The notes under the pieces were generated by a model. The model saw nothing but the letters and a program-made list of their open reading frames with translations, did no database searches and was not told the origin of the DNA. The position numbers and the translations under genes were made by a program. This document shows positions 49,218 through 57,917 of a stretch of DNA of 64,000 nucleotides, piece by piece. The stretch covers positions 24,345 through 88,344 of the forward strand of contig CAYPBJ010000007.1 in the NCBI GenBank assembly GCA_964408945.1, written 5' to 3'. Source of the DNA: VMCP01 sp964408945 (GTDB taxonomy: Bacteria; Bacteroidota; Bacteroidia; NS11-12g; UBA955). Each line of letters opens with the position of its first letter. The stretch's first letter is position 1.

Positions 49218-50143
49218 GATAAATTATTTTCTTTTTTTATTTGATCAATAAGGTTTGCAAAGTAAGGCTTTTTTTCGGGAAATTTCAAACTCAACTGTTC
49301 ATAGGCATCTATTGCCTTTTCGAAGTTTCCTTGTTTGGTGTAAATCTTTGCCAATGTTTCAGTTACGATTTTGTTTGAAATTACTTCACTTTTTTTCATG
49401 GCTTTTTCAGGGGTATAAAATTCCTGTTTGGGCCTTGAGATACTGGGTTTGGTCTTCAAGAACTTCTCAATGAGATCTTCTTTCCGTTCCATTGGTTTGT
49501 TTACAGGTGTATTTTTTTGAACGCTTCCCGCATTCAACCAAGCGTAAAAGTCAGATGATGCCACCTGTTTGGGTTCATCGGGTTCTGGTGCAGGGTATAA
49601 GTCTTCTAAATTATAGACAGGTGCAACCAATTTAACGGGTTTAATTTTGGCTTCAATTTCCTCGGTTTCTTCTATGGGAAGGCTGTCTATAGGTTCAATC
49701 TTGGCAGTTTCTATTTCCAATTCAAAAGTATCTTCCTCAAGAGGTTGTAGTGAGGGGTTGATGGCTTCGTTATATTGGGTATCAGGTAGAGGGTCTTGGG
49801 TAGCAGGTAGTTGGTCTTGGGTAGGGGGTAGAGGGTCTTGGGTAGGGGGTAGAGGGTCTTGGGTAGCAGGTAGTTGGTCTTGGGTAGGGGGTAGAGGGTA
49901 AGGGGTTTTGGGAGATTTAAAGAGGTAGTCTTGGAGCCATTGGCGGTTGTGGATGCGGAGGGAAGTTTGGTGGAGGGTGTTTTCTAGACGGAAGTCGTTT
50001 TTTTCTAATTGGTAAGAGGTTAGCGCTGCGAACGGCCATGCGAAATAGGGAAATTCCTTGCATAATTGCATCAACTCCATAGCTGAGCTAGCGTCTATGA
50101 CTTTGGGTTGATTCAATATTTTTTGGAGTTCTTGGGCGTTCAT
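49214..50143 (-). CDS. TPR protein with an in-frame heptapeptide repeat, envelope operon
   Basis: 309 residues. The N-terminal 70 residues are a helical domain (ELQKILNQPKVIDASSAMEL). A proline-rich repeat at about 78-122 consists of six heptapeptides of type PLPPTQD/QLPATQD; it is encoded by heptamer array D, three 7-nt units per heptapeptide. The acidic middle is Glu-rich, and the C-terminal part has a tetratricopeptide hairpin (LAKIYTKQGNFEKAIDAYEQ). There is no clear signal peptide, so it is probably cytoplasmic. Its start lies 25 nt after lptE and its end overlaps secG. A role in protein assembly at the envelope is inference. Confidence 0.75.
   Translation of the reverse strand: MNAQELQKILNQPKVIDASSAMELMQLCKEFPYFAWPFAALTSYQLEKNDFRLENTLHQTSLRIHNRQWLQDYLFKSPKTPYPLPPTQDQLPATQDPLPPTQDPLPPTQDQLPATQDPLPDTQYNEAINPSLQPLEEDTFELEIETAKIEPIDSLPIEETEEIEAKIKPVKLVAPVYNLEDLYPAPEPDEPKQVASSDFYAWLNAGSVQKNTPVNKPMERKEDLIEKFLKTKPSISRPKQEFYTPEKAMKKSEVISNKIVTETLAKIYTKQGNFEKAIDAYEQLSLKFPEKKPYFANLIDQIKKENNLS
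49779..49911 (-). repeat. Tandem heptanucleotide array D (19 units of 7 nt) inside a coding sequence
   Basis: On the plus strand 19 consecutive seven-base units are read: gtatcag, gtagagg, gtcttgg, gtagcag, gtagttg, gtcttgg, gtagggg, gtagagg and so on, ending gtaaggg, gttttgg. Within it a higher-order 21-nt period (gtcttgg-gtagggg-gtagagg or gtcttgg-gtagcag-gtagttg) translates on the minus strand as PLPPTQD or QLPATQD. The unit gtagttg is the exact reverse complement of caactac in array A, and gtagagg is the agggtag unit of array C in another phase. Confidence 0.9.
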
Positions 50144-50168
50144 TTTGGTATCAGATTGAAATGAATAA

Positions 50169-50672
50169 TTACCAATCTAAAGCGATTGCGGCAAATATCT
50201 GTTGAACAATGATTTCAGTGAGTTCTTGTGATAGTGATGATTCTACGCTGCTGAATTCAGTTGAGGCTTCGAAGGTTGTAGAGGATGTGAAATCTCTGCT
50301 GAAGTCTTTTTCTGGATATTTCGGACAAGTAAAATCAACGGTGATGGTAATGCTGAATTGTGTTTGAGCAGCACCTGTTTGGGCGTTGAGCGCGGCGGGG
50401 GTTATTTCGTAGCGTTTGATGACGCCCGACATTTGATAATCGCCGTCTTCCGACTTGAGATTTAAGGTGGTTTCTGTTTGGAATTTGGTTTTTAGCTTTT
50501 CAGTGAGGTCAACAGAAAGGCTAGGATTTACGTATGAGGCTTCGTTGGAGAAAAATCCAACACTAAAAGTTTTTACATCATCTGGGATGTTTGCACCTCT
50601 AAAATTATAGATGCCGCATGATGAGGTCAATAGTGCAATAGTTGCAATGAGTATTTTGTACATTGACTTCAT
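50169..50672 (-). CDS. lptE: LptE-family LPS assembly lipoprotein
   Basis: 167 residues with a signal and lipobox (ALLTSSC, Cys near residue 19). The mature part starts GIYNFRGANIPDDVKTFSVG, like LptE of Bacteroidota, and contains alternating strands ending in a helix (LSQELTEIIVQQIFAAIALDW). LptE plugs the LptD barrel that inserts lipopolysaccharide in the outer leaflet. Its ATG overlaps the stop codon of the sigma54 activator gene by 4 nt, so the two are translated from one transcript. No lptD is in the window. Confidence 0.87.
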   Translation of the reverse strand: MKSMYKILIATIALLTSSCGIYNFRGANIPDDVKTFSVGFFSNEASYVNPSLSVDLTEKLKTKFQTETTLNLKSEDGDYQMSGVIKRYEITPAALNAQTGAAQTQFSITITVDFTCPKYPEKDFSRDFTSSTTFEASTEFSSVESSLSQELTEIIVQQIFAAIALDW

Positions 50673-51937
50673 TCTAGGTCGTATTGTTTGATTTTGCGGT
50701 ATAAGGTTCTTTCAGAAATTCCGAGATCGTCTGCGGCTTTTTTCCGTTTTCCATTGTTTTTGGTGAGGGCCAAACGGATCATTTCAATTTCTTTGGCCTC
50801 TAAACTCAAGGTAGTGTCAATTTCTGAGGAATAGGTCTCAGCTTCTATGAAATCATTGTCATCATCATCAGAAGAAGAATTGAATGTGGGAGTTTCGTAT
50901 TCATGAACTCTGCTGGTTTCGTTGGGAAGCTGAAGTCTATTGGGAGTAGAAGTATCTTGATTGTAGGAGGGTGTTGAGTTAAAGTTTGGTGAGGAATTGG
51001 ATAAGGGATCGTTGTTTTCGAGGAGCCCAAAAACCACTTTTTTTAGGTCATTTACGTCTCTGCGAAGTTCAACCAGCACTTTATAAAAGATGTCACGCTC
51101 ACTCATACCTTCGTAGTTTCCATCCATTTTGCCGAGTAAAATGGGGAGTTGTGATTCTACTTGTGGAAGATATCGCAAAAGAGTAGGGGTATCAACCAAA
51201 TTTGATGATTCCAGCACGCAGATTTGTTCGGTTACGTTTTTGAGTTGGCGAATATTTCCAGGCCAAGGATACTCAGAAAGTACGCGCTGGGCATCTGGGG
51301 TCAATTCTAAAATGTTTCGGTGATGGGTTTCAGCAAAATCGGAACTGAATTTCAAAAACAGCAAATAGGTATCTTGTTTTCTATCAAGGAGTTTAGGTAC
51401 ACGAATTGGCACAGTAGCAAGTCGGTAGTACAAATCTTCTCTAAACTTACCCATGCGAGCACGTTCTAGAAGGTCTCTGTTTGTTGCCGCAACAATGCGT
51501 ACATCCGTTTTTTGGACAGCAGAACTACCTACTTTAATGAATTCTCCGTTCTCGAGAATTCGCAGGAGTCGTGCTTGAGTTCCCAGGGGAAGTTCGCCCA
51601 CTTCGTCGAGGAAGATGGTTCCTCCATTTACGCTTTCGAAATAGCCTTTTCGTTTATCTGTAGCACCGGTGAAAGCACCTTTTTCATGTCCAAAAAGTTC
51701 ACTGTCAATGGTCCCTTCGGGAATGGCACCGCAGTTAACGGCAATAAAGGGCGCGTGTTTGCGGTTGCTTAAATGATGAATGACCTTCGAAAAGCTTTCT
51801 TTTCCGACACCGCTTTCGCCCTGAATCAAGACGTTCATGTCAGTAGGTGCAACTTTGGTGGCGGTTTGCAAAGCGGCATTCAACAAAGGGCTGTTTCCAA
51901 TAATACCAAATCGTTGTTTTACCTGCTGCAAATCCAT
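50669..51937 (-). CDS. Sigma54-dependent transcriptional activator without a receiver domain
   Basis: 422 residues. The AAA+ domain starts almost at the N-terminus: Walker A GESGVGKE (40-47), GAFTGA sigma54-contact loop (87-92), Walker B-like GGTIFLDEVGEL, and arginine-finger region YYRLATVPIRVPKL. A Ser/Thr/Asn-rich linker (about 290-375) precedes a Fis-type helix-turn-helix (NGKRKKAADDLGISERTLYR, about 393-412). There is no N-terminal regulatory domain, so activity is probably controlled by abundance or a partner. It heads the operon with lptE, a TPR gene and secG. The element at 51955 lies immediately upstream. Confidence 0.93.
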   Translation of the reverse strand: MDLQQVKQRFGIIGNSPLLNAALQTATKVAPTDMNVLIQGESGVGKESFSKVIHHLSNRKHAPFIAVNCGAIPEGTIDSELFGHEKGAFTGATDKRKGYFESVNGGTIFLDEVGELPLGTQARLLRILENGEFIKVGSSAVQKTDVRIVAATNRDLLERARMGKFREDLYYRLATVPIRVPKLLDRKQDTYLLFLKFSSDFAETHHRNILELTPDAQRVLSEYPWPGNIRQLKNVTEQICVLESSNLVDTPTLLRYLPQVESQLPILLGKMDGNYEGMSERDIFYKVLVELRRDVNDLKKVVFGLLENNDPLSNSSPNFNSTPSYNQDTSTPNRLQLPNETSRVHEYETPTFNSSSDDDDNDFIEAETYSSEIDTTLSLEAKEIEMIRLALTKNNGKRKKAADDLGISERTLYRKIKQYDLE

Positions 51938-51954
51938 ATCTATTTACAAATATA

Positions 51955-51975
51955 CTATAAACTGACAAAATGGCA
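51955..51975 (+). promoter_or_regulatory. Element shared with the grpE region, between the sigma54 activator gene and parC
   Basis: Identical to 1736-1750 over its first 15 nt. It is directly followed by TGGCAC, the sigma54 -24 consensus (51971-51976); the -12 position has AG instead of GC. It lies 18 nt upstream of the activator ATG and 70 nt before the parC ATG, so it could serve either gene. Autoregulation by the activator is a hypothesis. Confidence 0.35.
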
Positions 51976-52044
51976 CATGGTTTAGATGTGAATAAACTGT
52001 TTAGGAACAAAGAAGTTTAAGCAATAGATTTGAAGTCATTCATC

Positions 52045-54878
52045 ATGGATTTAGACGATTTAGAGGCCGAATTAACATCCCCAGAAGAACAGTCGAATGA
52101 AAATTCGAATGATACTACTGTTGGGGGAGTGGTGAAGCCCGTAGCAGGGCTCTTCAAAGATTGGTTCGTGGAATATGCGAGCTACGTAATTTTGGAGCGT
52201 GCTATTCCTGCTTTGGAGGATGGTTTGAAGCCGGTTCAGCGCAGAATTCTTCATGCCATGAACGAGATGGATGACGGTCGCTTCAATAAGGTTGCCAACA
52301 TCATTGGTGCTACCATGGCTTATCACCCGCACGGTGATGCTGCAATTGGCGATGCCTTGGTGAATATTGGCCAAAAAGATCTGTTGATTGATACTCAGGG
52401 TAACTGGGGTGATGTTCGTACCGGTGACTCTGCTGCCGCGCCACGTTATATCGAAGCTAGATTGTCAAAGTTCGCCAAAGAAGTGGCTTTCAATGATAAG
52501 ACCACCGAATGGCAACGCAGTTACGACGGCAGAAAACGCGAGCCCATCAATTTACCCATGAAATTTCCTTTGCTTTTGGCTCAGGGAGTTGAGGGTATTG
52601 CTGTGGGGTTGTCTACGAAGATCATGCCCCACAATTTTATTGAATTGTGTGAAGCTAGCATCCAGATTTTAAGGGGTAAAAAAGTTGAGATTTTTCCAGA
52701 TTTTCTTACAGGAGGATTGGCTGATTTCTCGGGATATAACGACGGAAAAAAGGGAGCCAAAGTTCGAATCAGAGCGAAAATTGAAGAGAAAGATAAGAGC
52801 ACGCTTCTCATAAAAGAGATTCCCTTCGGAACCACCACGGGCAGCTTGATTGAGAGTATTATCAAAGCCAGTGATAACGGAAAAATCAAGGTAAAGAAGG
52901 TCATAGATAATACAGCGAGAGACGTAGAAATTGAAATTCAATTGGCTCCAGGTATCAGCCCTGACATGGCCATCAATGCATTGTATGCGTTTACAGATTG
53001 TGAGGTTTCGGTATCGCCGTTGTCTTGTGTGATATTTGAAGATCGCCCGCTTTTTGTGGGTGTCAGTGAGATTCTCAAGGCGAGTACAGATAATACGCTC
53101 AGATTGCTCCGAACCGAGCTGGAAATTCAGTTAGGTGAGTTAGAAGAGAAATGGCATTTTTCGTCCCTCGAAAAAATATTCATCGAAAATAGAATCTACC
53201 GTGATATTGAAGAATGTGAAACGTGGGAGGCGGTGCTTGAAGCAATTGATAAAGGACTTGATCCTTTTAAAAAGTTGCTACACCGCGAGGTAAATCAGGA
53301 TGATCTGATTCGCTTGACGGAAATTAAAATAAAGAGAATTTCGAAATTTGATGCCTTTAAGGCAGATGAGTTGATTCGCGGAATTGAGAATGAAATTGAT
53401 GAAGTGAAGCACCATTTGGAGCACATTGTCGATTTTGCGGTTGAATATTTCAAGCAGCTCATTAAAAAATATGGCGCAGGCAGAGAGCGTAAAACAGAGA
53501 TTCGTGTATTTGATAACATCGAAGCAAATGTTGTAGCGGCCGCAAACGTGAAGTTGTATGCAAACTTCGAAGAAGGATTTGTGGGTACAGCTCTCAAAAA
53601 AGATACTTTCGTAACAGACTGTAGCGATATTGATGATATCATTGCCTTCCGAAAGGATGGCTCCTACTCGGTGGCTAAAGTGACTGACAAGCATTTTTAC
53701 GGGAAGGACATTATTCACGTAGATGTTTGGCGCAAGGGTGACGAACGCACCACATACAACTTAGTTTATTGGGACGGCAGTGCTAAAAAAGCCATGGCAA
53801 AACGTTTCAATGCTACCGGTTTGATTCGTGAAAAAATGTACAACATGGCGAATGAGCATGCTAAGTCGACCGTATTGTATTTCACATCCAACGCCAATGG
53901 CGAAGCAGAAAAAGTGACCATACATTTGAGTGCATCAGCAAACGCGAGACTCAAGAGTTTTGAATACGATTTTGCCAAATTGGCTATTAAAGGAAAGAGT
54001 GCTTCTGGAAACCAAATCACTAAGTACCCTGTTAAGCGAGTTGATCTTAAAGAAAAAGGCGGCTCTACCTTAGGTGGGGTGAAGATTTGGTGGGATGATT
54101 TAACCGGTAGACTGAATGGCGATGAAAAGGGTAAATTCCTGGGCGACTTTAACGGCGAGGACCGTATTCTTGTCATCTACAAAGAAGGAAGTTACGAGAT
54201 CACAAATTACGAGTTGATCAATCGTTATGAACCGGCTGATGTTTATCATATTCAAAAGTTCTATGCAGATTTGCCACTTCAGGTAGTTTATTTGGACGGA
54301 AAATCAAAGAACCATTTCGTAAAGCGCTTCATCATTGAAACAAGCACTTTAGAGAAGAAATTCATATTTATATCGGAAGAAAAAGGTTCTCAGCTCATCG
54401 CTTGCTCCTTGTCTAATCCTTCATTGATTCAGCTCACAACTGAGAACAAGAAGAAGGAAAAAGAAGTTTCCGAAGTGAACCTGACCGAATTTATGGATGT
54501 CAAAGGGTGGAAAGCTGTAGGAAATCGATTGAGCTTTGACCTTGTCAAAAAGGTGCAGCTATTAACCCCAATGGAGGGAGCACCTGAGGTCATAGATGAA
54601 CCGTTGAATGAAGATATTTCGGATGATTTACAGGATGATGATCATTCGTCTGATGATGACTCACAATTCCCTGAGCCACCTGATGCAGGGTTGTCTGATA
54701 ATGGGCAATTNNNNNNNNNNNNNNNNNNNNNNNNNNNNNNNNNNNNNNNNNNNNNNNNNNNNNNNNNNNNNNNNNNNNNNNNNNNNNNNNNNNNNNNNNN
54801 NNNNNNNNNNATGACTCACAATTCCCTGAGCCACCTGATGCAGGGTTGTCTGATAATGGGCAATTGAATTTATTGTAA
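52045..54878 (+). CDS. parC: DNA topoisomerase IV subunit A, interrupted by a scaffold gap
   Basis: The start is the ATG at 52045 (an upstream TTG at 52030 is less likely). The breakage-reunion domain has the catalytic Tyr at residue 135 (AAPRYIEARL), with the QRRILHAMNEMDDGR and HPHGDAAIGDALV segments. The C-terminal part is a beta-propeller-like region and an acidic tail (about 850 on, rich in Asp and Glu). The 100-N gap at 54711-54810 lies near the end. If the duplicated 55 nt on its two sides are merged, the frame continues DNGQLNLL and stops at 54876-54878, giving about 892 residues. Read literally, the gap makes a false frameshifted end. ParC cuts and reseals DNA; its partner ParE is at 33546. 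Confidence 0.92.
54656..54865. other. N-gap flanked by a 55-nt exact duplication (likely assembly artefact)
   Basis: 54656-54710 and 54811-54865 are identical over 55 nt and flank exactly 100 N (54711-54810). Overlapping contig ends of one k-mer length, joined by a scaffolder with a default-length gap, would create this. Collapsing the duplicate restores an uninterrupted parC frame. Confidence 0.9.
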
Positions 54879-55116
54879 ATGGTAGCTGGTACTTGGTACT
54901 TGGTACTTGGTAGAGGGTAGAGGGTAGAGGGTAGAGGGTAGAGGGCTACGGGCTACGGGCTACGGGTATCGGACCACGGACTACTGACTACGGACCACCG
55001 ACCACCGTCCACCGACCACCGACCACGGACTACTGACTACTGACTACGGACCACTGACCGGCAACCAGCTACCATGTACCAGCTACCAACGACCATGTAC
55101 CATGTACCATGTACCA
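54879..55116 (+). repeat. Tandem heptanucleotide array C (34 units of 7 nt) in a convergent spacer
   Basis: The 238 nt after the parC stop codon read as 34 seven-base units: atggtag, ctggtac, three ttggta-type, four agggtag, agggcta, two cgggcta, cgggtat, then cggacca/cggacta/ctgacta/ccgacca types, and finally gctacca, tgtacca and acgacca. The first units are GGTA-type and the last ACCA-type, so the ends are approximate reverse complements (GGTAGCTGGTAC at 54881 and GTACCAGCTACC near 55076). It fills the spacer to the DUF4199 gene stop, leaving 5 nt. Confidence 0.9.
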
Positions 55117-55121
55117 TGTAC

Positions 55122-55589
55122 TCATTTCCGGCTGGAAGAAAAAGCAATGACAACACTTAAAAATATTCCCATGATGGATTGTCCTAGCATAGATTGTTCA
55201 AGGTAATTGTCGTGGTTAAAGTATTCATGGGCGGATGCCTTGTCATGGAGGCCATTAGTGACTGAGTAGTTGATGAAGTCTTTGTAGAAATTGGGATTGA
55301 TGAAATTCTCGAAAATCCAAAGTCCTACGGGAGAGAGGGCAGTGTTGAATGCCGTTAGTGTTAATCCGAAGAAGAGGGCGTGCGCAAATGTGATATTGCC
55401 GCCGCTTTTGAAACGGTATAGTTGAGTGGATTTTGCGGTAATGAAAATGATTAAGATGGGTAAAATCATGGTAATGTACTGGTGGTAGGCTATGAATTTA
55501 CCGTGAAGCCCGATCAATTTCTCAAAGGCCAACCAAGTGGTTGATACTATGAAGATGAAAACCGATACGGTTAACGCTGATCGAATCAT
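55122..55589 (-). CDS. DUF4199-type membrane protein
   Basis: 155 residues with about four transmembrane helices (ALTVSVFIFIVSTTWLAFE, YITMILPILIIFITA, FAHALFFGLTLTAFNTALS, GQSIMGIFLSVVIAFS). Its length, the AHALFFGLTLTAFNT segment and the phylum agree with the DUF4199 family common in Bacteroidota. The function is unknown. It is separated from the ABC transporter genes by 66 nt on the same strand. Confidence 0.72.
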   Translation of the reverse strand: MIRSALTVSVFIFIVSTTWLAFEKLIGLHGKFIAYHQYITMILPILIIFITAKSTQLYRFKSGGNITFAHALFFGLTLTAFNTALSPVGLWIFENFINPNFYKDFINYSVTNGLHDKASAHEYFNHDNYLEQSMLGQSIMGIFLSVVIAFSSSRK

Positions 55590-55655
55590 GTGGCCAATCT
55601 ATCGAATCTTGTGTATAATTCAAAGGATTGGCTAAAATTCTTTACAAACAGTAAT

Positions 55656-56963
55656 TTATGATTGTCTTATCCATTTGACAAAATCTTTCCAAGTAGGCTT
55701 TTTGCCGTAAGAAAGTATGCCAATTCGATAAATTTTAGCTGAAAGCCAGACCATCAATATAAAGGTGAGGGCGAGCAGGGTAAAACTTGCAATGATTTCC
55801 GAAAGTGGCACACCAAAAGGAGCTCTAACGGCCATGACTACCGGACTGGTTAGTGGAATCATGGAGAAGATTTTAGCCAATTTGCCGTGTGGTGCTTGGA
55901 AAACTACTGATTGGGCGATGATGAATCCGAAAACTAAGGGGAGGCTGACGGGCATCATGAATTGTTGAACGTCTGTATCTTGATTAACGGCTGAACCTAT
56001 GGCAGCGAAGATGCTGGAATAGAGGAGATATCCCCCGAGGAAAAATAGCAAGAAAACAATTCCAATTTCCCAATAAGGAAGGCTGTGAAGCTGTGAGATG
56101 AGTTCCAAGCCCTTGTTTGAATTGGTTAAGCCATTGGGAGTTTCTAGACCTTGAGGGATGCTGGTATTGCCAATTTTAAGGAAGGCAGAAGCCCCCGAAA
56201 TGAGCGCCACAGTAAGAATAATCCAAGCGAAGAATTGTGAAAGACCCACAAGGGCAACGCCTAAAATTTTGCCCATCATCAATTCAAATGGTTTGACTGA
56301 ACTTACAATTACTTCCACTATGCGGTTGGTTTTTTCTTCCATCGCAGAGCGCATAACCATGGAGCCGTAAATGAAGATGAACATGTAAATGATCAATGCC
56401 ATTGCAAAGCCAATTCCGCTTTTGATGCCTGTGGCGCTTGATTCAGTATTTCCGGAATCACCTATTTCAAGGCTATTGATGCCTCCAATGACTTCTGCAG
56501 AGTCTAAAGTGGCTTTGTTTATTCCTTGGTTTTGTAGGATTTTTTGACGGATTTCGTCTTTGATGAATCCTTCGATGGCGCTATTTTGAGTGAGAGACAA
56601 TGAACCATTGCTGATCAATTCAGAACTATCGAGGCTTTGGAGGTCAAGATCATTGATGTTGAGCCAGGCATCAGCTGTATTGTTTTGAATGGATGCAAGA
56701 ATGGAGTCTCTATTTTGATTGGTTTTAATGAACAGGAACTTATCGTGATTTAGGGTTGTTTCTCCGGGTCTGATCCAATCTTTTTGAGTAGATAAATAAA
56801 TGGTTTGGGTTCTGTTATCTTCGGCGCCTTGCGTGGCGAAATAAATGGCTCCGGCATAAAATGCAACCATTAAAACCGGACCTAAAAAGGTCATAATGAT
56901 GAACGATTTGTTCTTGATTCGGGTGAGATATTCCTTTTTTAGGACAACTAGGATATTTTTCAT
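55656..56963 (-). CDS. ABC transporter permease (NatB/ABC-2 type)
   Basis: 435 residues. An N-terminal transmembrane helix (about 19-43, SFIIMTFLGPVLMVAFYAGA) is followed by a large periplasmic domain (about 44-185) and five or six helices, with the NatB-like segment YGSMVMRSAMEEKTNRIVEV and the MMGKILGVALVGLSQF helix. It is the membrane part of an export system related to Na+ efflux NatAB; the substrate is uncertain. Its start overlaps the stop of the ATPase gene by 4 nt. Confidence 0.88.
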   Translation of the reverse strand: MKNILVVLKKEYLTRIKNKSFIIMTFLGPVLMVAFYAGAIYFATQGAEDNRTQTIYLSTQKDWIRPGETTLNHDKFLFIKTNQNRDSILASIQNNTADAWLNINDLDLQSLDSSELISNGSLSLTQNSAIEGFIKDEIRQKILQNQGINKATLDSAEVIGGINSLEIGDSGNTESSATGIKSGIGFAMALIIYMFIFIYGSMVMRSAMEEKTNRIVEVIVSSVKPFELMMGKILGVALVGLSQFFAWIILTVALISGASAFLKIGNTSIPQGLETPNGLTNSNKGLELISQLHSLPYWEIGIVFLLFFLGGYLLYSSIFAAIGSAVNQDTDVQQFMMPVSLPLVFGFIIAQSVVFQAPHGKLAKIFSMIPLTSPVVMAVRAPFGVPLSEIIASFTLLALTFILMVWLSAKIYRIGILSYGKKPTWKDFVKWIRQS

Positions 56964-57865
56964 GCGGTTTTAACTTGGTCTACAAAAATTTGATGCATAG
57001 AAGGTACATATTCTTGGAATCCAATCATTTGAAGGGTTTCTTGAGCCCATTTGATGAGTTCTTGGACTTGATTGGGGTCTATGACTTGAACCCTGATTTT
57101 TAGGTGCCCAAATTCAGAAAACTGGATGTTTTCCAAGGTAGCCCAATGAGGGAGTTGGGCAGGTATCTCTGTTGATTGGAAATGAATATCGTATTGGTTG
57201 TTGAAATAAGACCTGCGCACTTCGTTGATGGCGCCGTCAAGTACTTTTTTGCCTTTGTGAATAATGGCTAATCTGTCGCAGAGCTCCTCTACATTATCCA
57301 TTCTATGCGTAGAGAACAAGATGGTGGTTCCACCTTTTTTAAGTTCAATGATTAAATCTTTAACCATATCAGCATTTACAGGGTCGAAGCCGCTGAAGGG
57401 CTCATCTAAAATCAAGAATTTGGGTTGGTGCAAAATGGTGGAAATGAACTGTATTTTTTGAGCCATTCCCTTAGATAATTCTTCCATTTTTTTATCGGCC
57501 CAATCAACGATATCAAGGCGTTTCAACCAGAATTTCACTTGTTCTTTTGCCTGAGAACGTTTAAGTCCTTTGAGTTCCGCAAAATATAGCAATTGATCAA
57601 CCACTGACATTTTTCGATACAATCCGCGCTCTTCGGGCATGTAGCCAATAAATGGAATATGCTTGCTTGTGAGGGGTTCGTTATGGAACAATATTTGCCC
57701 ACGGTCAGGCGTTGTAACGGTAGACAGCATTCGCATGAGGGTGGTTTTCCCTGCGCCATTAGGTCCTAAGAGCCCGAAAATACTGCCTTCTTTGATTTCT
57801 AGGGATATGTCATCGTTGACACAGAATTCATCGAAATACTTGTATAGATGTTCTACTCGAATCAT
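56960..57865 (-). CDS. ABC transporter ATP-binding protein (NatA type)
   Basis: 301 residues. Walker A is GPNGAGKTT (about 34-42), the signature is LSKGMAQKI, Walker B is FLILDEPFSGFDPV and the switch His is in FSTHRM. The C-terminal 85 residues extend beyond the ATPase core, as in NatA/YhaQ-type exporters. It energises the adjacent permease. The two genes overlap by 4 nt. Confidence 0.93.
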   Translation of the reverse strand: MIRVEHLYKYFDEFCVNDDISLEIKEGSIFGLLGPNGAGKTTLMRMLSTVTTPDRGQILFHNEPLTSKHIPFIGYMPEERGLYRKMSVVDQLLYFAELKGLKRSQAKEQVKFWLKRLDIVDWADKKMEELSKGMAQKIQFISTILHQPKFLILDEPFSGFDPVNADMVKDLIIELKKGGTTILFSTHRMDNVEELCDRLAIIHKGKKVLDGAINEVRRSYFNNQYDIHFQSTEIPAQLPHWATLENIQFSEFGHLKIRVQVIDPNQVQELIKWAQETLQMIGFQEYVPSMHQIFVDQVKTA

Positions 57866-57917
57866 TTAAGTACGAATGTAGGGAATTGATGGATATTCTG
57901 CTGTTAATCTCGATGAG

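Noticed and set aside
49647..49901. Plus-strand ORF of 84 residues with WVGG-type repeats
   Set aside because: It lies opposite the TPR gene, and its repetitive protein is only the antisense reading of heptamer array D.
53278..54176. Antisense ORFs of 115-146 residues within parC
   Set aside because: No start context, family or promoter; parC is strongly conserved on the plus strand at these positions.
54811..54867. Extra tail MTHNSLSHLMQGCLIMGN on ParC and a small ORF across the gap
   Set aside because: It is produced by reading the duplicated 55 nt in another frame after the N-gap; collapsing the duplicate removes it.
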